Shown in pieces: positions 19,110 through 26,762 of a stretch of DNA of 47,979 bases; the stretch's first letter is position 1; each line of letters starts with the position of its first letter. The notes beneath the pieces were generated by a model. The model was not told the origin of the DNA. It saw nothing but the letters and a program-made list of their open reading frames with translations, and searched no databases. The position numbers and the translations under genes are program-made. The stretch is from an uncultured Alphaproteobacteria bacterium (GTDB taxonomy: Bacteria; Pseudomonadota; Alphaproteobacteria; Micropepsales; Micropepsaceae), in the NCBI GenBank assembly GCA_903897605.1, contig CAIUCH010000043.1, forward strand, positions 1-47,979, read 5' to 3'.

Positions 19110-19739
19110 ATGACGAAAAAAACCAATGATGCGTTATCGCGGTCGGACCGCGTGCTGATCGCCGCGCTGGCGATCGTTCTTGCAACGGCCAGCGCCGCTG
19201 TCGGTGCGTCTCTCACCAATCATGCCGCCATCGCCAAGCTGGCGATGGCCAAGCCCGTCAGCATCAAGATGGACCCCGCGCCGGTCGTCAAAACACTCAC
19301 CACCGACGCGGCGATGAACCAGCTTCTGGCCGAGCATCGCTGCCTGTCGGAAGTGCTTTATTACGAAGCCCGGGGCGAGGGCGATAAGGGCCAGAAGGCG
19401 GTCGCCGAGGTGGTCTTTCACCGCATGAATTCCGGCAATTACGGCCATTCCATCTGCGCCGTGGTCTATGAGGGCGCCAGCCATCCCGGCTGCCAGTTCT
19501 CCTTTGCCTGCAATGGCGACCTGAACCGCGAAAAGGACGCCCGCGCCTGGACCGAATCCGAGCGTCTGGCGGCCGAAATCCTGACCGACCAGGCCTGGCG
19601 GAAAGATTCCACCGGCGGCGCCACCAATTATCATGCTTCCTCTGTGAGCCCGGACTGGGCGCCGACCCTGGAGAAGACCGGCCAGATCGGCAACCACATC
19701 TTCTATCGCGGCAGCGTCAGCCATTCGCGCGACAGCTGA
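19110..19739 (+). CDS. SleB/CwlJ-type cell wall hydrolase
   Basis: A 209-residue protein with an N-terminal membrane anchor or signal (RVLIAALAIVLATASAAVG, about 14-32) and a Hydrolase_2 (SleB-like) domain from about 75 on, recognisable by CLSEVLYYEARGEGDKGQKAVAEVV, the Cys-containing QFSFACNGD and the terminal TGGATNYHA. The family cleaves peptidoglycan; in alphaproteobacteria it is associated with growth or division remodelling, not with spore germination. The ATG at 19110 is used because it begins the signal; the open frame reaches 19014. The leader upstream is unusually purine-rich. It converges with nadC with three bases between the stops. Confidence 0.85.
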   Translation: MTKKTNDALSRSDRVLIAALAIVLATASAAVGASLTNHAAIAKLAMAKPVSIKMDPAPVVKTLTTDAAMNQLLAEHRCLSEVLYYEARGEGDKGQKAVAEVVFHRMNSGNYGHSICAVVYEGASHPGCQFSFACNGDLNREKDARAWTESERLAAEILTDQAWRKDSTGGATNYHASSVSPDWAPTLEKTGQIGNHIFYRGSVSHSRDS

Positions 19740-19742
19740 CCG

Positions 19743-20606
19743 CTAGAAGTCCAATCCAATATCGAGATTGGCGGCGCTGTGTGTGATCGCGCCTGAGCTG
19801 ATATAGTCGACGCCGGTTTGCGCGATGGCGCGCACGCTTCCCAGCGTGACATTTCCCGACGCTTCCAGCACCGCACGGCCCTTCGCCAGCGCGACGGCGC
19901 GCCGCAAATCATCAATTGTCATATTGTCGAGCAGGATCGTGTCAGCCCCGAGCGACAAGGCCTCCTCGAGTTGCGCCAAGGTATCCACTTCGATTTCGAC
20001 CTTGACCATGTGACCCAGGCCCTTGCGCACGCGCGCCAGGGCCGGACCGATGCCGCCAGCCGCCGCGATGTGATTGTCCTTGATCAGCACCGCGTCATCC
20101 AGGCCGAAGCGATGGTTGAAGCCGCCGCCGCAGCGAACCGCATATTTCTGCAGAATTCTAAGATTGGGGAGGGTCTTGCGGGTACAGACGATGCACGCCT
20201 TCGTCCCCTTGACGGCGTCGACAAGGGCCGCGGTCGCGGTGGCGACCCCGGACAGATGGCCGGCAAAGTTCAACGCCACTCGTTCTGCCGTGAGAATGCC
20301 GCGGGCTGTACCGGAAACCGTGGCGAGCAGGGTGCCCTTTTCAATCGCGCTGCCGTCGGGCGCCGCGACCACGAAATTCAACGACGGATCGACCAGCCGA
20401 AAAGCAATCTCGGCCGCGATCAAGCCGGCGACGCGGCCCGGTTTGCGCGACACCAGCCGTGCTTCGGCATTCTGGTCGGACGCAATGGTGAGCTCGGACG
20501 TGATATCTCCGGCACGGCCAATATCTTCTTCCAGCGCCGCCCGGATCTGGGGCTCGATCAGCAATCCGGCAGGCGGTCTGGTGAATTCCAGGGCGGTCGG
20601 CATCAT
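19743..20606 (-). CDS. nadC: Quinolinate phosphoribosyltransferase
   Basis: A 287-residue enzyme that condenses quinolinate with PRPP to give nicotinate mononucleotide, the last step of the de novo branch of NAD synthesis. Family motifs are present: the RKTLPNLR segment, GGGFNHRFGLDDAVLIKDNH, and LEASGNV followed by VDYISSGAITHS at the C-terminus. The ATG at 20606 overlaps the nadB TGA (ATGA), fixing the start; the frame is open much further upstream but inside nadB. It is the third gene of nadA-nadB-nadC. Confidence 0.95.
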   Translation of the reverse strand: MMPTALEFTRPPAGLLIEPQIRAALEEDIGRAGDITSELTIASDQNAEARLVSRKPGRVAGLIAAEIAFRLVDPSLNFVVAAPDGSAIEKGTLLATVSGTARGILTAERVALNFAGHLSGVATATAALVDAVKGTKACIVCTRKTLPNLRILQKYAVRCGGGFNHRFGLDDAVLIKDNHIAAAGGIGPALARVRKGLGHMVKVEIEVDTLAQLEEALSLGADTILLDNMTIDDLRRAVALAKGRAVLEASGNVTLGSVRAIAQTGVDYISSGAITHSAANLDIGLDF

Positions 20607-22174
20607 GAGTGCACGCGGCGCTGGGCAAAGTCTTCGACGCGCCCAACATCGGCCAAGGTCACGAAGGTGCGTGCGCCACTTTTTTGCGTCAGCGGGAAAT
20701 CGCTGCGCCAATGGCCACCGCGCGATTCCCGGCGCGCCAGGGCGGCCGCCGTCACCAGCCGCGCCGTCGCCAGCATGTTGAGCAATGCCGGTTCGCCGCC
20801 ACTGGCCTGTTCCAGGCGGGCAATGGTGGCGAGGGCTTCGCCCAGGCCTTCGGCGTTGCGTTCCAGGCCGACATGACGGTTCATCGCGGCGCGCAGGACA
20901 TGCGGCGGCGCAGGCAGGGCAAAGGCGATCGGCGCGGGCGGCAGGCCCCGATTTGTCCCGCTGGAGATGGTTGCCTTGACGTCCTCTGCGACGCGCGCGC
21001 CGAACACCAGCCCTTCCAGCAGGGAATTGGAAGCCAGCCGGTTGGCGCCATGAAGGCCGGTGGCCGCGCATTCACCTGCCACCCAAAGGCCCGGCAGGGA
21101 CGTACGGCCTTCGGCATCCGAGGCAATGCCGCCCATATGGTAATGGGCGGCCGGCGCCACCGGAATCGGCTGTACCGCCGGGTCGATGCCGGCGGACATG
21201 CAGGCGGCATGGACTGTGGGAAAATGATTGGCGAAATGCGCGCCGATGGCCGCGCGGCAATCCAGGACCACGCGATGGCCGCCGGCGATCTGGCGATGGA
21301 TGCCGCGCGCCACCACATCGCGCGGCGCCAATTCCGCATCGCTGTGCAACGCGGTCATGAACCGTTCGCCCTTGTCATTGATCAGCACCGCGCCTTCGCC
21401 CCGCAGCGCCTCGGTCGCCAGCGGCGCCGGGTCGCGGCCGATAGCGATCGCGGTGGGATGAAACTGGACAAACTCCGGATCGGCGATCAGTGCGCCCGCG
21501 CGCGCCGCCATCCCCAAGCCTTCGCCGCGCGCTTCCAGGGGATTGGTGGTGACGGCATAGAGCGCGCCCAGCCCGCCGGTGGCGAAGATCACCGCCCGCG
21601 CCTTGAACATGACCAGCCGGGCGTCAGCGCCGGTTCCTTGCCGGGCGAAAAGACCGACCGCGCGGCCATCTTCCATCGCCAGTTCGACGGCGTGAAAGCC
21701 TTCCAGGATCTTGATGGAGGGTGTCGCCAGGGCACGCGCGGCTAGGGTGCGGGAGATTTCCGCACCGGCGCGGTCGCCCGTGACATGCACGATACGAGCC
21801 CTGGAATGCGCCGCCTCGCGCCCCAGCGCCAAGGCACCGCTGGCATCGCGGTCGAACGGCGTGCCCATCGCCACCAGATCGGCGATACGGTCCGGTGCTT
21901 CGCGCGCCACCAGATTGACGATTTTGGGATCACAAAGCCCTGCGCCGGCCGCTATCGTATCGGCGGCGTGGCTAAGCCAGTCATCGCCTTCGCCCACCGC
22001 TGCGGCGATGCCGCCTTGGGCCCAGGCACTGGAGCCGGACGTGCCAGGCCGCGAACTGGCCAGCACCAAGGCCGGGAAGGGCGCCAGTTTCAGCGCCGTG
22101 AACAAGCCTGCGATGCCGGCGCCCAAGATGAGCGCGCCATCGGTCTCAATGACGTTGTCTATGGCGCGATTCAT
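20603..22174 (-). CDS. nadB: L-aspartate oxidase
   Basis: A 523-residue FAD enzyme that oxidises L-aspartate to iminoaspartate, the substrate of NadA. The dinucleotide-binding motif LGAGIAGLFTAL lies near residues 17-28, SSAWAQGGIAAA and the active-site region HYHMGGIASD are present, and the helical C-terminal domain contains RRESRGGHWRSDFP. The length is typical. It starts four bases after the nadA stop and overlaps nadC by four bases, which implies coupled translation of the three enzymes. Confidence 0.95.
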   Translation of the reverse strand: MNRAIDNVIETDGALILGAGIAGLFTALKLAPFPALVLASSRPGTSGSSAWAQGGIAAAVGEGDDWLSHAADTIAAGAGLCDPKIVNLVAREAPDRIADLVAMGTPFDRDASGALALGREAAHSRARIVHVTGDRAGAEISRTLAARALATPSIKILEGFHAVELAMEDGRAVGLFARQGTGADARLVMFKARAVIFATGGLGALYAVTTNPLEARGEGLGMAARAGALIADPEFVQFHPTAIAIGRDPAPLATEALRGEGAVLINDKGERFMTALHSDAELAPRDVVARGIHRQIAGGHRVVLDCRAAIGAHFANHFPTVHAACMSAGIDPAVQPIPVAPAAHYHMGGIASDAEGRTSLPGLWVAGECAATGLHGANRLASNSLLEGLVFGARVAEDVKATISSGTNRGLPPAPIAFALPAPPHVLRAAMNRHVGLERNAEGLGEALATIARLEQASGGEPALLNMLATARLVTAAALARRESRGGHWRSDFPLTQKSGARTFVTLADVGRVEDFAQRRVHS

Positions 22175-22178
22175 GCCG

Positions 22179-23192
22179 TCAGGCTTTCACCGCCAGCATG
22201 CGCTCGATCGCCACCCGGGCGCGTGCCGAGACCGAGGGATCGATCACCACTTCCGTGGTCATGGTCTGCAGCGAATGAAGAATGCCGTCCAGGGTGATGC
22301 GCTTCATATGGGGGCAGAGATTGCAGGGGCGCACAAACTCGATGTCGGGATATTCCACCGCGACATTGTCGCTCATCGAACATTCGGTGATCATCACCAC
22401 CCGTGCGGGATGATGCTTTCCCACATAACCGACCATGGCGGCGGTCGAGCCGGCGAAATCGGCTTCCGCCACCACTTCTGGCGGGCATTCGGGATGCGCC
22501 AGAACAGTGACGCCAGGATGCTGCGCGCGATAGGCGCGGATTTCCGCGGCCGTGAAACGCTCATGCACTTCACAGGAACCCGCCCAGGTGATCACTTTGA
22601 TGCCGGTCTTGGCCGCGACATTGCGCGCAAGATATTGGTCCGGGATCATGATCACCGTGTCGGTGCGAAATTCCTTGGCGATGATCTCCACGATCCGCAC
22701 CGCATTGCCCGAAGTGCAGCAGATGTCGCTTTCCGCTTTGACATCGGCGGAGGTGTTCACATAGGTCACCACCGGCAGGCCGGGATGCTTTTGGCGCAAC
22801 AGCCGCACATCGGCGCCAGTGATGGATGCGGCCAGCGAGCAGCCGGCCTTGGCATCCGGGATCAGCACGGTCTTTTCGGGTGAAAGAATCTTCGAGGTCT
22901 CAGCCATGAAATGCACACCGGCCTGCACGATAACGTCGGCATCGGTACGGGCGGCTTCGCGCGCCAGGGCCAGACTGTCGCCGGTGAAATCGCTGACGCA
23001 ATGGTAGATTTCCGGCGTCATGTAGTTATGACCCAGAATGACCGCGTTCTTCTCCCGCTTGAGGCGATTGATCTCGGCGATCAAAGGCGCGTGAACCGGC
23101 CATTCGATTTGGGGAATGACCCTTGCCACCCGGGCGTACAGGCCGCTCGTGGCCCGTGCGACGGCGTTGGTATAGGCAAGCTCGACTCCCAT
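22179..23192 (-). CDS. nadA: Quinolinate synthase
   Basis: A 337-residue [4Fe-4S] enzyme that joins iminoaspartate and dihydroxyacetone phosphate to form quinolinate. The likely cluster ligands are Cys118 (AGCSLA), Cys207 (WAGSCEVHE) and Cys293 (PCNLCPHMK), with GHNYM near residue 54 and ICCTSGNAV around 157-165. Translation starts at the ATG at 23192, preceded by GGGAGA. It is the first gene of the nad operon. Upstream lie two palindromes and an intrinsic terminator, described separately, which suggest repression of the operon by a dimeric regulator such as the NadQ-like protein encoded nearby. Confidence 0.95.
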   Translation of the reverse strand: MGVELAYTNAVARATSGLYARVARVIPQIEWPVHAPLIAEINRLKREKNAVILGHNYMTPEIYHCVSDFTGDSLALAREAARTDADVIVQAGVHFMAETSKILSPEKTVLIPDAKAGCSLAASITGADVRLLRQKHPGLPVVTYVNTSADVKAESDICCTSGNAVRIVEIIAKEFRTDTVIMIPDQYLARNVAAKTGIKVITWAGSCEVHERFTAAEIRAYRAQHPGVTVLAHPECPPEVVAEADFAGSTAAMVGYVGKHHPARVVMITECSMSDNVAVEYPDIEFVRPCNLCPHMKRITLDGILHSLQTMTTEVVIDPSVSARARVAIERMLAVKA

Positions 23193-23228
23193 GCGACTCT
23201 CCCGTGTGTCCCTTGCTACCGTCTAATA

Positions 23229-23245
23229 ATGCTCAATTCGAGTAT
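23229..23245. promoter_or_regulatory. Palindromic operator candidate 1 upstream of nadA
   Basis: ATGCTCAATTCGAGTAT is an imperfect 17-bp dyad lying 37 bases before the nadA start. It overlaps a TATACT -10-like hexamer on the minus strand (23246-23241), a position suited to repression. It shares the half-site ATGCTCA with a second palindrome at 23293-23309. I infer a NadQ-type operator; the sequence alone does not prove which protein binds. Confidence 0.5.
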
Positions 23246-23256
23246 ATATCTGGGGC

Positions 23257-23281
23257 AAAAAACCCGGCATTCAAGAGCCGG
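23257..23281 (-). terminator. Intrinsic terminator between the SRPBCC gene and nadA
   Basis: On the minus strand a CCGGC / GCCGG stem with an 8-base loop is followed by GTTTTTTG, a good intrinsic terminator. It is 144 bases beyond the SRPBCC stop and 65 bases before the nadA start, so it would insulate nadA from the ArsR operon. It lies exactly between the two nadA palindromes; a role in attenuation cannot be ruled out. Confidence 0.65.
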
Positions 23282-23292
23282 TCAGCAGGTTA

Positions 23293-23309
23293 ATGCTACA
23301 CCTGAGCAT
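23293..23309. promoter_or_regulatory. Palindromic operator candidate 2 upstream of nadA
   Basis: ATGCTACACCTGAGCAT is a 17-bp dyad with ATGCT/AGCAT arms. Its reverse complement matches candidate 1 at 12 of 17 positions. The centres of the two sites are 64 bases apart, about six helical turns. A promoter-like pair on the minus strand, TTGACC (23320-23315) and TAGCAT (23298-23293) with a 16-base spacer, overlaps this site. Confidence 0.45.
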
Positions 23310-23424
23310 AAGGAGGTCAAGGCCACCGACCCCACCGTCCGGCATGGCTGACCCTCTGGAAGGGCCTTTTGCCCGGGCCTCCCGACGGGATTTGCCGCGC
23401 TTTCCGGGCCTTTGCGGAACGCGA

Positions 23425-23907
23425 TCAGGTCTCCAGCAAGCGCGCCAGCTTGTCGAAGCTCTGGCCCCAACCCTGCTCCATGCCCTGCAGCATGCCGACC
23501 GCCATGGGGACCAGCGCTTTGGCAACGGTGGTCATCTCCATCAAGGTCCCATCGGGGTGATCGGAAAAAGTGACGGTGGTGAGAGCATCCATGAACCGCT
23601 CGCCATTAGGTCCGACCGGTTCATTCTCGAACACCAGCCTGCGGCCCGGAACGATTTCGCGATAGCGCTTCACCATCGGCATATCCATGTCGTAGGGCGT
23701 ATTCTTGGGCCCATGCATGGTGATGTGAAGGACACCGCCGACCTTGATATCGCCGTCCACCACCGGATTGGTGAATTGCTCCGGACCCCACCATTGTTTC
23801 AGCATGGCGGTGTCGGTCCAGGCCCGCCACACCAGATCGCGCGGAGCCTTCAGCACGCGGGAGATGGTAACACTGCGCTCGGCGTGAATCGTCGGCATTG
23901 CGGTCAT
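23425..23907 (-). CDS. SRPBCC (AHSA1-type) domain protein
   Basis: A 160-residue protein of the START/Bet v1-like SRPBCC superfamily, the type related to the activator of Hsp90 ATPase C-terminal domain. Typical features are the opening SVTISRVLKAPRDLVWRAWT, the WWGPEQ segment and a Gly/Met-rich C-terminal helix MLQGMEQGWGQSFDKLARLL. The fold binds hydrophobic ligands in a central cavity; the ligand is unknown. The ATG at 23907 has GGAAGGA upstream and overlaps the ArsR stop (ATGA). The ArsR plus SRPBCC pairing is common in bacteria. Confidence 0.88.
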   Translation of the reverse strand: MTAMPTIHAERSVTISRVLKAPRDLVWRAWTDTAMLKQWWGPEQFTNPVVDGDIKVGGVLHITMHGPKNTPYDMDMPMVKRYREIVPGRRLVFENEPVGPNGERFMDALTTVTFSDHPDGTLMEMTTVAKALVPMAVGMLQGMEQGWGQSFDKLARLLET

Positions 23908-24302
23908 GATTTTTTCCTTCCCGTGGGAGCCGGTAATTTGCTGGCATGGTGTTGCGGCCTGGTCTTGCGCCTTGGCTTTGCGACCCGGTGCTGCACTTTG
24001 GCGAGATAGGCTTCCAGCCGGTCCAATCGTGCTTCCCAGAGCCGGCGATAATCCTCCAGCCATTCGTCGACGCTTTTCAAAGCTTGCGGCTCCAACCGGC
24101 AGGGCCGGGTTTGCGCGTCCCGGCTTCTGGAAATCAGACCGGAGCGCTCCAGCACCTTTAGATGCTTGGAGACGGCCGGCTGGCTCATGTCGAACGGCGC
24201 GGCAAGTTCACCCACCGATGTCTCGCCCAGCGCCAGCCGCGCCAGGATCGCGCGGCGGGTGGGATCGGCCAAGGCTTGGAATGTGCTGGACAATCTGTCC
24301 AT
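23904..24302 (-). CDS. ArsR-family transcriptional regulator
   Basis: A 132-residue winged-helix repressor. The DNA-recognition helix lies in DMSQPAVSKHLKVLERSGLI (around 39-58), after LADPTRRAILARL, the usual opening of this family. No Cys metal-binding motif is visible, so it is probably a non-metal-sensing ArsR, as is usual for those paired with SRPBCC genes. The C-terminal tail is rich in Lys and Arg. It starts 16 bases downstream of a perfect palindrome that probably mediates autoregulation and is coupled to the SRPBCC gene. Confidence 0.9.
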   Translation of the reverse strand: MDRLSSTFQALADPTRRAILARLALGETSVGELAAPFDMSQPAVSKHLKVLERSGLISRSRDAQTRPCRLEPQALKSVDEWLEDYRRLWEARLDRLEAYLAKVQHRVAKPRRKTRPQHHASKLPAPTGRKKS

Positions 24303-24318
24303 AAAACCATCCAGTTAA

Positions 24319-24334
24319 ATAACCATATGGTTAT
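24319..24334. promoter_or_regulatory. Perfect 16-bp palindrome, ArsR autoregulatory site
   Basis: ATAACCATATGGTTAT reads the same on both strands and lies 17-32 bases before the ArsR start codon. Its position over the expected promoter and its symmetry fit binding by a dimeric ArsR protein. A partial copy of the half-site (ACCAT) occurs 12 bases nearer the gene. Confidence 0.7.
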
Positions 24335-24377
24335 ATTCAGGCCGAACAAAGCCGTCAACCACGCATTGGGAAGTTTT

Positions 24378-24629
24378 TCAGCGCGGCGCGGAGCCCGTGT
24401 TTCCGGGCATGGCGGAACCGCTGGTGCCCATCGCGGGCGAGTCGGACGGCAAGGACGCGTTGGGATTGTAAGTCACGGTGCCGTTCGTGCGGGGCGGATT
24501 GGCGGCGCTGTCATAGGTGCCGCCATGGCTTCCGACATAGACGTCGCCGTCGGGATTTCCCGCATTCGGCGATACGCAGGCACCAAGGCCAAGACAAAGC
24601 GTCCCAATGACAAGTACCGGATATTTCAT
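24378..24629 (-). CDS. Small putative lipoprotein
   Basis: An 83-residue protein with a lipoprotein signal ending LGLGAC (Cys18) and a mature part rich in Gly, Ser, Asn and Pro, with no visible fold. The ATG at 24629 is preceded by GGAGGA. I do not recognise a family; it may be an outer-membrane-attached small protein. It stands alone between the nadQ-like gene and the ArsR operon. Confidence 0.6.
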   Translation of the reverse strand: MKYPVLVIGTLCLGLGACVSPNAGNPDGDVYVGSHGGTYDSAANPPRTNGTVTYNPNASLPSDSPAMGTSGSAMPGNTGSAPR

Positions 24630-24681
24630 GAAATCCTCCACAGACTTAGGGACGGTAAAAAGCATAATGACACGATTGGTT

Positions 24682-25638
24682 TCAACGTCGCACCCCCAGG
24701 CGCAGGCCGGGCGCGGGCCGTTCCCGCAACACTTCGCGGCGAAACCGGAAAAGCTCTGCTGGCCGGCCGCGGGCGGAGGCCGCGAATTTCCCGGTGCCTT
24801 CGACCAAGCCCTGTTCGCCGACCAGGCGGCGGAAATTCTGTTTGTGCAGGCGCCTGCCCAAAAGCGATTCCACGGTGCGCTGCAATTCCAGAAGGGTGAA
24901 GGAGGGCGCCATCAGTTCGAACACCACCGGGCGGTATTTCATCTTGGCCCGCAGGCGCGCGATCGCGGTCGCCAGAATGCGGCGATGATCGAACATCATC
25001 GCCGCGCCCAATGTTTCTTCCGCCCGGCCGCCATTGTCGCGCGCGAACTCCTGCACCAGCCCCGCCTCGTAAAGAAGCTCATAGCGTTCCAGAACTTTCT
25101 CTTCGTCCCAGGCGACGCCGTCGGTGCCAAAACACAGACGAACCCGGTCGCGGCGCAGTTCGGCTGCCTTGGCGTCGTTCGCGGCTTTCACGAAAGATTT
25201 CAGCCGGGGCAGGATGACGCCCTCGATCATTCTGGGCTTGGCGTCGCGCCAATCCTCCCACGGGAAATAATGATACCAGCCACGCCAGCGCGTATCGCGG
25301 GCCGCCGCAGCAGCAGCGTCCTCATCCTGCCGCGTCAGCGCCAGATATCCGATCGAGACCACACGCCCGTCCGCGCCGCCGCCCGCACCGGCGGGGGCGC
25401 GGCGGCCATGATCGCCGAAGGTGTAGAGCTGTTCGGTGTAGCCCAGATCAAAATGGGTTTGTTCGCCCACCCATTTGCGCAGGCCCTGTTCCAAGGTGCG
25501 CTGGGAGCCCGGATCGAATGGACCGAACGGCAGCGCGTCCTCGTCGCCGTCATGCGCAACCACCAGGGCGCAGGGCCGTTCGCCTTCGACCGACACGATC
25601 GCCGCCGAAAGGCCGATGCTGATAGCGCCGCGGCTCAC
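24682..25638 (-). CDS. nadQ: NadQ-like NAD biosynthesis regulator (Nudix-related)
   Basis: A 318-residue protein with an N-terminal Nudix-like domain and a C-terminal winged helix, the layout of NrtR-type and NadQ-type (COG4111) NAD repressors. The Nudix helix region (about 39-63, GPFDPGSQRTLEQGLRKWV...) keeps the spacing but lacks the REUXEE catalytic acids, so it should sense a ligand, not hydrolyse one. YTEQLYTFGDHGR (68-80) is typical of the family. The wing region contains FTLLELQRTVE, NFRRLV and GRPAELFRF. A GTG start at 25638 overlaps the phosphatase stop (GTGA). The symbol is assigned from family resemblance and from the nadABC operon 1.5 kb away. Confidence 0.75.
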   Translation of the reverse strand: MSRGAISIGLSAAIVSVEGERPCALVVAHDGDEDALPFGPFDPGSQRTLEQGLRKWVGEQTHFDLGYTEQLYTFGDHGRRAPAGAGGGADGRVVSIGYLALTRQDEDAAAAAARDTRWRGWYHYFPWEDWRDAKPRMIEGVILPRLKSFVKAANDAKAAELRRDRVRLCFGTDGVAWDEEKVLERYELLYEAGLVQEFARDNGGRAEETLGAAMMFDHRRILATAIARLRAKMKYRPVVFELMAPSFTLLELQRTVESLLGRRLHKQNFRRLVGEQGLVEGTGKFAASARGRPAELFRFRREVLRERPAPGLRLGVRR

Positions 25639-26153
25639 AGATCGACCAATGGAAAAACCGTGGTGACGCCTTCCGCCACCATCAGCGGCTGGCCCATCAC
25701 CTCCAAGGCCGCCGTCATGCGGCCGCCGCGCCCCAGGGCATCGTCGGCATGACGCACGAACAGGGTGTTGGGACTGGCGTGCGGGGCGCGCCGGCGCATC
25801 GCCAAGGCGATTTCGACTTCACGGTCCCGGCCCAGGCGGTCGCACAGCACCGTGAATGCCGACGCCATCGAACGGCTTATGCCCGCCCAGCAATGGATCA
25901 ACAATGGAGCCCGCCCGTCCCAACTGCGGGCAAATGCGATCAGCTGGTCAACATGTTCGCGCCCCGGGGGATGCTCGGCGGTCGCCGGATCGCTGACATC
26001 GTTGATACCCAGGCGAAGGTGGCGGTCAGGGTCAAATCCGGACGGAGTGAGGATCATATGCTGGGGCGAAAGCAAGGTCACCAGATGTGAAGGCCGGTGG
26101 CTTTCAAGCGCATCGTCAAGACCGGACAGTGGGGCGACCAAAAGACGGGGCAT
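25635..26153 (-). CDS. Cysteine-based protein tyrosine phosphatase-like protein
   Basis: A 172-residue protein with the CX5R phosphatase loop HCWAGISRS (Cys88, Arg94) and an upstream loop NDVSDP (51-56) able to supply the general acid Asp. The size and motif fit the dual-specificity or tyrosine phosphatase fold common in alphaproteobacteria; the substrate is unknown and could be a protein or a small phosphorylated metabolite. The ATG at 26153 has AGGTG upstream; a GTG at 26168, directly after the HD gene stop, is an alternative. It overlaps the regulator gene by four bases. Confidence 0.8.
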   Translation of the reverse strand: MPRLLVAPLSGLDDALESHRPSHLVTLLSPQHMILTPSGFDPDRHLRLGINDVSDPATAEHPPGREHVDQLIAFARSWDGRAPLLIHCWAGISRSMASAFTVLCDRLGRDREVEIALAMRRRAPHASPNTLFVRHADDALGRGGRMTAALEVMGQPLMVAEGVTTVFPLVDL

Positions 26154-26168
26154 GGCTGTATTTAGCAC

Positions 26169-26762
26169 CTAGCGCGGCGAGAGCCGGTGAAATCGCTCCA
26201 GAAACTGTGCTTGGGCTTCGGCGGTGGGTAAAGGGACCAGCCGGGGGGATTTCATGCCACCGGGTGGAGCGCCAAACAGTTTGCGCGCCACTGGCTCTTC
26301 GAACCCCGCCAGCTGGGTGGCTTCGTGATAGGCCGAAAGATGATCGGCCTTCTTGAACAGGGCGGCCAAGGCCTTTGGCACCAGGGCCGGCAAGCCAAAC
26401 CGTAGATGAATTGCCGCCTGAAGTCTTAACTCTAAGTCTTTGTAGTTGAAACCAATTGCCGATTTGAACGGACTGATGAGGTCCCCGACAACATATTCTG
26501 GGGCATCATGCAGAAGGGCCATAAGCTTGGCCTCCCGGCCCAGGCGGGGGTTGAGATCGGCCACCAGACGCTCCACCAGGACACAATGCTGGGCAACCGA
26601 GAAGGCGTGCGGGCCCTTGGTTTGGCCGTTCCAGCGGGCCACCCGGGCCAGGCCGTGGGCAATGTCCTCAATCTCGATGTCGAGCGGACTGGGCTCTAGC
26701 AGGTCGAGCCGCCGGCCGCTCAGCATGCGTTGCCAGGCGCGCGGGCGACCGGAACCCGGCAT
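26169..26762 (-). CDS. HD-domain hydrolase, YfbR-like
   Basis: A 197-residue metal-dependent phosphohydrolase. The HD ligand set is visible as His59 (SVAQHC), His85-Asp86 (LLHDAPEY) and Asp140 (KKADHLS), the pattern of YfbR-type 5'-nucleotidases that act on deoxynucleoside monophosphates. The substrate here is not proven. The ATG at 26762 overlaps the TauE stop (TGATG); the frame upstream is open but lies inside the transporter gene. With the phosphatase and the NadQ-like regulator it forms a tightly packed set. Confidence 0.85.
   Translation of the reverse strand: MPGSGRPRAWQRMLSGRRLDLLEPSPLDIEIEDIAHGLARVARWNGQTKGPHAFSVAQHCVLVERLVADLNPRLGREAKLMALLHDAPEYVVGDLISPFKSAIGFNYKDLELRLQAAIHLRFGLPALVPKALAALFKKADHLSAYHEATQLAGFEEPVARKLFGAPPGGMKSPRLVPLPTAEAQAQFLERFHRLSPR

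Noticed and set aside
18856-19185. Hydrophobic 109-codon minus-strand frame over the spacer upstream of the cell-wall hydrolase
   Set aside because: The hydrophobic run results from the complementary purine-rich leader; there is no convincing ribosome-binding site or family match and it overlaps the true hydrolase start.
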